From: Gemmatimonadota bacterium
Lineage (GTDB): Bacteria > Latescibacterota > UBA2968 > UBA8231
Direction: 5' to 3'
Length of the DNA: 34,905 nucleotides
Assembly (NCBI GenBank): GCA_018673255.1
Contig: JABHDC010000035.1
Coordinates: 1 to 34,905, forward strand
This document shows positions 16,508 to 23,281 of the stretch, one piece after another. The position numbers and the translations under genes are program-made. A model generated the notes under the pieces. The model was not told where the DNA came from. It did not search any database and worked only from the letters and a program-made list of their open reading frames with translations. The number at the start of each line of letters is the position of its first letter. Position 1 is the first letter of the stretch.

Positions 16508-17356
16508 CTACTTCAGCACGATCAGAACGTCGGCACCACCGAACAGCTCATCGGTGAAGGTGATCGAGGTCATGCCGGATTCGAGTTTCTTCCGCGTGTA
16601 GGCATCCTTGCTGACCTTGCCGTAACGGTCGACGAACACGTCGATCTCGCCCTCGATCTCGATGGACTCACCGATCGGGGCCAGGCGTACGCGTGGATCG
16701 GTGGCATCCAACGTCTGCCGCAGGGAGTAGTTCTTACGGAAGCCGCCACCGAAGGGTCGCTTCACCTGCAGGTAGCCACTCTCCTTCAGGTAATCCTCCG
16801 AGGCCGCGTAGAGTCGGACCGACACCTGGGCTTCACGCAGGAGGGCGACCTCGTCACGTGACTTGCCCAGTTCCTGTTCCATGCCGCGGATGTGGTCTTC
16901 CTGACGGCGGATGGATGTATGGGCATCAAGCAAGGCAGAATTGATGCTGTCGGCCTGGGAGCGCAACTGAGCAATGGAGCGCTGATCGGCCTGCTTGTCG
17001 CGCTTGAGGGTCTCGATCTGGCGTGAGAGCTGCTCATTCTTACGCTTATGCTCACCTGCCAGTTCACGCCAGTGGCGGACCTCGCGATTCAGTCGCTGTA
17101 CCGACTCCAGCAGCTTCGCGTCAACCGTGTTCAGACTGTCGACGCGATCTCGCATCTCATCGATCAGCAGATTCGTCGATTCGACGGTGAAGTTCAGCGA
17201 GTCGATGGTGCCATTGGCGAGGTTGAGATCGACATGGAATTGCTCCAGTAGCAACTCCTCCTCGCTCGGGCCACAAGCGGCCAGCAGGGTCAGGGCGCCT
17301 GCCAGTGCCAGGACGCCAAAGGATGTCAGACCGTGACGGCCCGAATGGATGCTCAT
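16508..17356 (-). CDS. Coiled-coil lipoprotein
   Basis: A 282-residue lipoprotein. The ATG at 17356 gives a signal peptide ending in the lipobox LLAAC-G, so Cys near residue 28 would be lipidated. A long coiled coil follows (about 40-180; heptads such as LNREVRHWRELAGEHKRKNE), then a compact C-terminal domain (VRLYAASEDYLKESGYLQVK, then FGGGFRKNYSLRQTLD and a final ADVLIVLK). That C-terminal pattern resembles uncharacterised Bacteroidota coiled-coil lipoproteins whose domain begins YYVVGTK.EL...G. The open frame extends 30 codons upstream, but the lipoprotein signal decides the start. It lies 74 nt after the other minus-strand coiled-coil gene and shares its terminator with the channel operon. 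Confidence 0.78.
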   Translation of the reverse strand: MSIHSGRHGLTSFGVLALAGALTLLAACGPSEEELLLEQFHVDLNLANGTIDSLNFTVESTNLLIDEMRDRVDSLNTVDAKLLESVQRLNREVRHWRELAGEHKRKNEQLSRQIETLKRDKQADQRSIAQLRSQADSINSALLDAHTSIRRQEDHIRGMEQELGKSRDEVALLREAQVSVRLYAASEDYLKESGYLQVKRPFGGGFRKNYSLRQTLDATDPRVRLAPIGESIEIEGEIDVFVDRYGKVSKDAYTRKKLESGMTSITFTDELFGGADVLIVLK

Positions 17357-17430
17357 GTTGCTACTCGACTTTCTTCTCGGGGCGATGATAAGAGAAATCA
17401 TGATGGGGGCGTGCAGACGCGATGGGGCGC

Positions 17431-18201
17431 CTACTTCGTTTTCCATGTATAGAGGCTGTCCACCTGGGCCATGGCACTGTTGAGGTCGTCATACAGCGCA
17501 GCATGGCTGCGGGACAGGGCATCGAGTTTCTGAGCGTTGAGCTCGGTGATCTGGCGGCTCGAATTGACCTTGCCCAACAGGTTCGTCTGGTTCGTGGCGA
17601 TCGTGGTGGCCTGCGTATGGAGGCGGGTCACATCATCCTGGACGCTTGCCAACTGTTTCTGGATCCCGGTGACTGTCCGGCGATGGATCTCGAGGAACTC
17701 GCGGATGCCATTGTATCGCTCGTCCTCGGCGGCGAGACGTTCCTCCAGCTGTCGATTGATCTTTTCCTGGTACGCGCGTCGAGCAGAGCGCTCCTGTTCG
17801 AACCGGGACTGCAGTTGCTCGTGGTTCTTGACACTTCCGGCCAGATCCTGACGGGTACGCTCGTGGTCGGAGCGCTCCTTCTGAAGATTGGCGCGAATCT
17901 GGAACTCGCTGGCCGTCAGTTCCGACTTTTCTGCCAACTGAGAGACCAGTCGCTCGCTCAGGTCGCCCAGCTTCTGGGTCACAACACCCATCTGCGTCTG
18001 CAGGTCGGCGCGGTGCTGCTTCTGACGTTCATTGGCATTGAAGAGCACGAGCCCCATGACCAGGCCGGCAACGAGAGTAGTGTAGCCTCCGAGGGCCAGC
18101 ACGTGCTTGCGCTCGAAGAGTTCGACCATGCGTAGCAGAGCGGCGATGCCACCCCACAACAGCAGGAGACCGACGACGATGGCGGCAATAATGGTGGCCA
18201 A
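17431..18201 (-). CDS. Membrane-anchored coiled-coil protein
   Basis: A 256-residue protein with two N-terminal spans (IIAAIVVGLLLLWGGIAALL, about 4-23, and LALGGYTTLVAGLVMGLVLF, about 35-54). About 190 residues of nearly uninterrupted coiled coil follow, rich in Glu, Gln and Arg (LQKERSDHERTRQDLAGSVK and later heptads). The start is a TTG at 18201; upstream GGGACGGG is a possible ribosome-binding site but poorly spaced. If both spans form a hairpin, the coiled coil shares the side of the short N-terminus. No family is recognised. It precedes the lipoprotein in one transcript, and both converge on the ExbB/ExbD-like operon. Together they could bridge the inner and outer membranes. Confidence 0.7.
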   Translation of the reverse strand: MATIIAAIVVGLLLLWGGIAALLRMVELFERKHVLALGGYTTLVAGLVMGLVLFNANERQKQHRADLQTQMGVVTQKLGDLSERLVSQLAEKSELTASEFQIRANLQKERSDHERTRQDLAGSVKNHEQLQSRFEQERSARRAYQEKINRQLEERLAAEDERYNGIREFLEIHRRTVTGIQKQLASVQDDVTRLHTQATTIATNQTNLLGKVNSSRQITELNAQKLDALSRSHAALYDDLNSAMAQVDSLYTWKTK

Positions 18202-18217
18202 GATAGACCCGTCCCTT

Positions 18218-18254
18218 AGTTGGTTAACTGTCGACGCAGTTGGTGAACTGTCGA
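18218..18254. repeat. 20-bp-period direct repeat AGTTGGTnAACTGTCGA
   Basis: Copies at 18218-18234 and 18238-18254 agree at 16 of 17 positions and are spaced two helical turns apart, just upstream of the minus-strand coiled-coil gene. An operator array is plausible. Confidence 0.55.
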
Positions 18255-18365
18255 ATCGGGGATGGGTGGGGCAGAATCGAGTCGGTGAGTAGAGCAGGTC
18301 ACCGCAGGGGAGCGGCGCTCAGTCGACCGATCAGAGCCAAAGATAACACATGCCCCCCAACCGGC

Positions 18366-18401
18366 AACCAACGATTGAGCCGGCCGAAACCAACGATTGA
18401 G
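18366..18401. repeat. 22-bp-period direct repeat AACCAACGATTGAG
   Basis: Identical 14-nt copies at 18366-18379 and 18388-18401, containing AACCAAC, the complement of the GTTGGTT in the upstream pair. Nature unknown. Confidence 0.6.
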
Positions 18402-18579
18402 TTGGTCGATGGCGGCCGGGCAGATTCCGACCGTTCTTCCGCAGCCGCGAGGGCGAGTTGGATCCGGTGCATGTGTCCGACCGCCTGTCCTTCGCGTGTT
18501 GCGACGGGACTTGGCTTCTACCGCACACTGACTGCAGCCATGGGCCAGATGGCGCCGTGGGTTTCGAGGGGATTTGAGG

Positions 18580-19620
18580 ATGGAACGGATCGTCGCGTGT
18601 ATCGATGGGTCGGGGAGAGGGATTCTCGAAAAGCAGGAGGCGACGGCGCCTGAACCGGGGCAGGTGCAGGTTGAGGTGAGCGCTTCGCTGATCAGCCCCG
18701 GCACGGAACTGGGCAGAGTGGCACAGATGCGTCAGACACCGAAGCCAGATGCCGAGGCGAGGGCATTCGGTTATGCGTGTGCGGGCAAGGTGATCGGCGT
18801 GGGTGATGGTGTCGATGAGGCCATGGTGGGTTCCCGTGTTGCCTGCATGGGGGCCGGATACGCACAGCATGCGAATATCGACAACATTCCGGTAAATCTG
18901 ACAGCCCTGGTGCCGGAAGGCGTCACGGATGAGCAGGCAGCCTTCGCGCATCTGGCCGCCACAGCCCTGCACGCGATCCGCCGGGCCGCACCTGTTTTTG
19001 GCGAGAATGCGATGGTTGCGGGCCTGGGGCTGGTGGGGCAGATGAGCTCACAGTTCGCTCAGGCCAGTGGTGGACACGCGATGGGTGTCGATCGCCTCGC
19101 CATGCGGGTCGAGGTGGCCCGTGCCTGCGGTGTCGAAGTGGTCGTGGATGCCAGCCAGGACGACCCGGTTGAATGGGCTGCTACCGCCAGTGGTGGCTGG
19201 GGGATGGACTATGGCATCATTGCCTTTGGTGGCGACGCCACGCCTGCCTTCGAACAGATGGTCTCCAGCCTCAAACTCACACCCGACGGACACCGCATGG
19301 GGCGAATTGTCATCGTCGGTGGTGCAAAGATCGAGCACGGTTTTGCTGCAGCGCTGGGGAATGTCGATGTGCGCAGTGCGGCCCGCACCGGCCCCGGCTA
19401 CCACGATGAACCGTGGGAGCACGGAGCCGACTATCCGTCCGTTTTTGTCGAGTGGTCAACCCGACGAAATCTGGAGGAGTGTCTGCGGGCAATCGCCCTT
19501 GGCAAGTTGCGTGTCGATCCACTGATCACGCATCGGTTGCCATTGACTGAGATCGGCCAGGCCGTCGATGAACTGGTCGAACGCCCCAATGGTGCACTCG
19601 GTGTGATCCTGAAGCCGTAA
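18580..19620 (+). CDS. Medium-chain (MDR) dehydrogenase
   Basis: A 346-residue oxidoreductase of the zinc-type alcohol dehydrogenase superfamily, cytoplasmic. The GroES-like N-terminus has SLISPGTELGRV (about 37-48) and GYACAGKVIGVGDGV. The Rossmann domain has VAGLGLVGQMSSQFAQASGG (about 145-164). The usual catalytic-zinc Cys and GHE motif are not obvious, as in many MDR proteins with the ISPGTEL opening, so the zinc state is unclear. The ATG at 18580 has GAGGGG 8 nt upstream; a TTG six bases earlier is less likely. It converges on the creatininase-family gene, with a complex hairpin between. A sugar or polyol derivative is the likely substrate, inferred from the neighbours only. Confidence 0.85.
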   Translation: MERIVACIDGSGRGILEKQEATAPEPGQVQVEVSASLISPGTELGRVAQMRQTPKPDAEARAFGYACAGKVIGVGDGVDEAMVGSRVACMGAGYAQHANIDNIPVNLTALVPEGVTDEQAAFAHLAATALHAIRRAAPVFGENAMVAGLGLVGQMSSQFAQASGGHAMGVDRLAMRVEVARACGVEVVVDASQDDPVEWAATASGGWGMDYGIIAFGGDATPAFEQMVSSLKLTPDGHRMGRIVIVGGAKIEHGFAAALGNVDVRSAARTGPGYHDEPWEHGADYPSVFVEWSTRRNLEECLRAIALGKLRVDPLITHRLPLTEIGQAVDELVERPNGALGVILKP

Positions 19621-19625
19621 GCCCA

Positions 19626-19684
19626 GGTAGCCTGAACGTGCACTGGTGCCGGCGCACTGTGGCGGCACCAGTGCGCCGGCTACC
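19626..19684. terminator. Nested palindrome between convergent genes
   Basis: Outer arms GGTAGCC (19626-19632) and GGCTACC (19678-19684) enclose a 12-bp perfect stem, GCACTGGTGCCG (19640-19651) with CGGCACCAGTGC (19663-19674). A competing 10-bp stem is also possible, CCGGCGCACT (19649-19658) with AGTGCGCCGG (19670-19679). There is no T tract. Probably a transcription stop for both strands, but a mobile palindromic repeat (REP-like) is an alternative. Confidence 0.55.
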
Positions 19685-19703
19685 ATGGGGATTCCCGCCT
19701 ACT

Positions 19704-20474
19704 TCAGGCCGGTCCGCCCTTGATCATGTGCAGAGGTCCTTCAGGACGGAACGTGACGGGGGGCTGATCGATCGCTTCACCAGCGATCATCGCTTCGAGG
19801 ATTCGGGTGACACCAGCGATAGCCGGCTCGATGAGAGCTTCACCCTTCTGGGCCGTGGCGCTCTTCGAAGGCTCGTTGTCGATGTCATCTGCATGCACCC
19901 GCTCGGGGGCCAGCACCATCATCGTTGACGTCTCGTATTCATCGGCGTGTCCGGGCAGGCGGCCATTCTCCATCGTCGCCTGCACCAGATCGGGATCGTA
20001 GACATCCCAGTAGGACTGGAAGCGCAGATTGATATCGGCGCCGAGACGATCACGGAATTCGTCGATGCGCCGCATGAGGGGTTTCACATTCCCCCCGTGG
20101 CCGTTGAGGATCAGCAGATTCTTCACACCGGCCCGGGCAAGGGAATTGCACACGTCGAAGACGTATTCGCTGAAAATTTCGGGCCGTACCGTCAGGGTGC
20201 CGATATGACTCATCCAGTGTTCGGAAACACCGATACTCACAGGTGAAGCCACGACCACCTGCGGGAACAGACGCAGGGCAGACTGCTCAGCCATGTAGGT
20301 GGCATGCAGTGTGTCATGGATCATCTCCAGGTGCTCATTGTGCTGTTCAGTCGCTGCCGTGGGGATGATGCCGGCCTTGATCGTGCCGGCCTCCATCTTC
20401 TCGCGAAATTCTTTGCGTGTGTGGTCGCCGACGAAGACACGTCGGTCTCGATCGCCAGTGGTGACGAGATTCAT
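19704..20474 (-). CDS. Creatininase-family amidohydrolase
   Basis: A 256-residue cytoplasmic metal-dependent hydrolase of the creatininase/MftE/ArfB superfamily, which opens cyclic amides or hydrolyses formamides and lactam-like substrates. Metal-site motifs seen are PTAATEQHNEHLEMIHDT (Glu, His and Asp ligands), the Gly-rich NGHGGN and HADEYETSTM, which holds the conserved glutamate. VSEHWMSHIGTLTV is the usual substrate-loop region. True creatininase activity is not implied. The ATG at 20474 has AAGGAG 10 nt upstream. It follows the GH106-like gene after 43 nt on the same strand, so they form one operon; a role in sugar-derivative breakdown is inference. Confidence 0.88.
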   Translation of the reverse strand: MNLVTTGDRDRRVFVGDHTRKEFREKMEAGTIKAGIIPTAATEQHNEHLEMIHDTLHATYMAEQSALRLFPQVVVASPVSIGVSEHWMSHIGTLTVRPEIFSEYVFDVCNSLARAGVKNLLILNGHGGNVKPLMRRIDEFRDRLGADINLRFQSYWDVYDPDLVQATMENGRLPGHADEYETSTMMVLAPERVHADDIDNEPSKSATAQKGEALIEPAIAGVTRILEAMIAGEAIDQPPVTFRPEGPLHMIKGGPA

Positions 20475-20517
20475 GACGGTTCAGCTCCTTGGTTGGGTGA
20501 GTGTTGGTCGACCAGGA

Positions 20518-22989
20518 TCATTCTGAGCTCAGCAAGGACACCGGGCCCATCAGACCGGATGGATTCTGGGTGCCTTCGTATTCATTGGCCATGCTGTTGG
20601 TCACATGGACAGCCAGTTCGTGCGAACCGGGTGATATCTCGGTGCGCACAACGTAAGGTGGCCAGAGGGCGGCGCCCACATTCTGCCCATCGAGATAGAC
20701 TTCGGCCAGATCACCGACATGGCCCAGATCCAGGCCACTGGCAGGCTCGTCCAGTTCGATGTGGGCGTGATAGATGAGGGTGCCGGAGAACAATTCCCAC
20801 CCGGGCTGTCGCGCCCAGTCTACCTGCGCCACGACATCCACCCGGTTGCCTGAGCGATCGGTGATGACCCAGTCCGCCTGCAATGGCCATTTCGAATCCG
20901 GTGCTGCCACGACGGGTGCGGCCGTGTCCTGTGGCCGCCATGGATCGATGATGAGGACGATGCTCTCAAAAGGGGGCAGCTGGAGATCCTGAATCCACTG
21001 GCCTCGGGCATCTGGTCTGAGGTTCAGCTCTCGTCGCTGGCCGCGCAGCGCGTCCCAGGCCTCGACCACTCCCAAGACGGGGACCCAGAGGTCACCGGAG
21101 ACCGAACTGAGCCCCTCATTGACGAGAAGCAGGACATCGAGGCCGGCTTTGCGGACGTGCCGCAGCCGGATGTCAGTAGAGGCAGGAGACCATCGAGGTG
21201 TGTCGGAATCTGGTGTGCCCACCTGAGCCAGCAGCTCCTCATCCGTCGACCACCCATCGATGACGCTGATGCCGGCCTGGCGCGCTCTGGTGAGTGCCGC
21301 CGGCAGATCCGGGGGGCGGTCCTCCTGAGGCAGATCGATGACGAGCCGCCGGAAGCGCGCGCCGCCCCCAACGATCCACTGACCATCGCGGGGCCGCCCC
21401 CGGGCAAGATCAGCTGGGGTGAGGTAGTCGAAATCGTGCTGTCCCTGCAGCAGGGCAGCCGCGGCCCGCCAGGGCAGGTCACCGCCCAGGCCGATGATTG
21501 CCGTCTCGCTGAGACTCTGGGCATCGGCAAGCAGCCAGCTGATGCGCCCGGCATATCTGAGTACGTGTCCCACACTCGGCCACCAGACATTGTGGATCCC
21601 GAGATCCGGCTCGCTCTCGTAGGCTCTGCGACCGGCAATCGAGTAGAAGAACGCATGGGGGTTGATGAGGTTGTTCCCTCTGACCAGATGCCAGTCAAAG
21701 AGCCACTTGGTCTCGGCAAGGGTCAGATGCCAGCCATAGGCTCCACAGACCTCGGTCAGACATCTGCGGCTGCCCCGTCTCCGGGCGGCGGCAGTGGCCG
21801 CCTTTGGCGCCGCCGCGTGGTCGCCCACCAATGCGGTGGGGGCGCCAGGCAGGACCCAGCGCCAAACCATGTCCTGCCCAGGCAGATGAAAGCGTTCGAG
21901 GGAGGCCGTGTCGTTGCTGGCGCCCGGATGACCGGTCAGTGCCAGCCCGTGACGCTGGCACCAACTGGACTGTGCTTCGTAGAAGACCTCGTGGAGGCGT
22001 TCCTGGATGGCTTGTGTGTAGGATGTACGGAATTCATCCGTCCTGGCACCATACCCGACCCACAGAGCAGGCAGCCAGCACCCCAGATCGAATCGTTCAC
22101 CCGCCTCTGCCCCTGCCGATGTCCGGTCGAAGTGCTCCTGAAGCCATGGCAGCAGGCCAGGCGAAAAGGCGTGGGGCTGCGCCGGTCGCTTTGCGCCCTT
22201 GCCGAAGATACTCGGCTCGTCGGTGAACAGGCCGATGATCGTCTTGCCGAAATGATCGCCCAGGACTTCGGCATATCGATCATGTGTCAGTCGCAGGAAT
22301 GCACCTACGGCATCGGGGTTCAGAATGTCGCCTGCAGCGGGTGCCAGGGCACTGCCACTCTCCTCATACGGGTAGGCACCGCGGATGTGGCCACCACTGT
22401 CCGTGTTCCAGACTGACATCAGGAACCAGTCTCCGCCACCCAGATCGTAGGGCAGCACATCATGGTCTCGAGGTTCGAGGCAGATCACCGACTGCGGATC
22501 CACCTGGCCGTCTAGGAGACGACCGGCGCAACTCAAGACATGCCGATCTCGCAGAGCGCGGCCCACTGGAGGTCGCCAGAAACCTGCCTTCGGTCCTTCT
22601 ATCTCTTTCTGCCACAGGCCAATAGCCTGACTCACGTAATCTGGATTCTCGGCCGCCACAGCGCCTCGAGCTGACCCCGAGGGATAAGAGGCCTCGTCGT
22701 AGAGGATGATCTTCATGCCCAGAGAGGCGGCTTCTTCCACGACACGTCGCATGAGGTGCAGGAAGGTGTCGGAGAGATAACCAATTTCTGGAGACAGGCC
22801 GATGCGGGCGTGGGGGATGACACCACCACAGCCGGCCCCGTGGAAGGCGTGCAACTGCCGCAGCAGTTCAGCCTCCTCAAGGTGGTCATTCCAGAACCAG
22901 AAGGGGATCGGCCCGAAATGGGTCGGCGGGGTATCAAAATGTCGGTAGAGCAGATCGTGGGCTGTCTGACCTGTCACGTGATCTCTCAA
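20518..22989 (-). CDS. GH106-like glycoside hydrolase
   Basis: An 823-residue protein resembling alpha-L-rhamnosidase-type GH106 and related uncharacterised glycoside hydrolases. The N-terminal barrel opens with FGPIPFWFWNDHL. Candidate catalytic acids are in LFTDEPSIFG (about 257) and TEVCGAYGW (about 413). RGNNLINPHAFFYS (about 438) is a strong family-type motif. The C-terminal part is beta-rich and ends in a galactose-binding-like module (HIELDEPASGLDLGHVGDLA, then VYLDGQNVGAALWPPYVV). No signal peptide is visible, so a cytoplasmic enzyme is likely. The TTG at 22989 has no clear ribosome-binding site; the GTG at 22977 with GAGAG 7 nt upstream is an equally good start. It heads an operon with the creatininase-family gene and is divergent from a large membrane protein that might import its substrate. 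Confidence 0.78.
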   Translation of the reverse strand: MRDHVTGQTAHDLLYRHFDTPPTHFGPIPFWFWNDHLEEAELLRQLHAFHGAGCGGVIPHARIGLSPEIGYLSDTFLHLMRRVVEEAASLGMKIILYDEASYPSGSARGAVAAENPDYVSQAIGLWQKEIEGPKAGFWRPPVGRALRDRHVLSCAGRLLDGQVDPQSVICLEPRDHDVLPYDLGGGDWFLMSVWNTDSGGHIRGAYPYEESGSALAPAAGDILNPDAVGAFLRLTHDRYAEVLGDHFGKTIIGLFTDEPSIFGKGAKRPAQPHAFSPGLLPWLQEHFDRTSAGAEAGERFDLGCWLPALWVGYGARTDEFRTSYTQAIQERLHEVFYEAQSSWCQRHGLALTGHPGASNDTASLERFHLPGQDMVWRWVLPGAPTALVGDHAAAPKAATAAARRRGSRRCLTEVCGAYGWHLTLAETKWLFDWHLVRGNNLINPHAFFYSIAGRRAYESEPDLGIHNVWWPSVGHVLRYAGRISWLLADAQSLSETAIIGLGGDLPWRAAAALLQGQHDFDYLTPADLARGRPRDGQWIVGGGARFRRLVIDLPQEDRPPDLPAALTRARQAGISVIDGWSTDEELLAQVGTPDSDTPRWSPASTDIRLRHVRKAGLDVLLLVNEGLSSVSGDLWVPVLGVVEAWDALRGQRRELNLRPDARGQWIQDLQLPPFESIVLIIDPWRPQDTAAPVVAAPDSKWPLQADWVITDRSGNRVDVVAQVDWARQPGWELFSGTLIYHAHIELDEPASGLDLGHVGDLAEVYLDGQNVGAALWPPYVVRTEISPGSHELAVHVTNSMANEYEGTQNPSGLMGPVSLLSSE

Positions 22990-23183
22990 GCAAGCGGTGG
23001 AGGCAACACATGTCGATTAATCGGACCTCTGGCGCATCGGTTCACCTGAGTACGGGCGAGACTGATGGTCGAGGGCCGGGACAACTAGAAACCGGCCGAG
23101 TCACCGGGTCAAGGGACGCGTCCCGGTGCGTGTGGGCAATCCCACATTCCTTGACGCAACTTCGGCCCTGACCCTACTTTCCA

Positions 23184-23225
23184 AGCCCTTGTCACCGAAC
23201 ACCGAGCCCCTGTCACCGAACACCG
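23184..23225 (+). repeat. 21-bp tandem repeat upstream of the DUF6785-like gene
   Basis: Two adjacent 21-nt units (23184-23204 and 23205-23225), 20 of 21 identical, sharing TGTCACCGAACACCG. They lie in the divergent promoter region if translation starts at 23282, or would encode SPNTEPLSPNTE if it starts at 23126. Confidence 0.65.
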
Positions 23226-23281
23226 AAAGCGATTGCGCCTCTGTGCGAGATACTACGTCCTCCAAGGGCGAGAATAGGGTC

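Larger units (their letters stand above)
18202..18579. other. Divergent intergenic region with GTTGGT repeats
   Basis: About 380 nt between a minus-strand and a plus-strand gene, so it should hold both promoters. It contains two pairs of direct repeats built on GTTGGT or its complement (listed separately) and a small hairpin ACCAAC-GATTGA-GTTGGT (18389-18406). I see no credible gene here; the plus-strand open frame at 18240-18653 has no family-like sequence. Confidence 0.5.

Noticed and set aside
18240..18653. A 137-residue plus-strand open frame in the divergent promoter region
   Set aside because: Overlaps the MDR dehydrogenase start in another frame, is Arg-rich and has no recognisable sequence.
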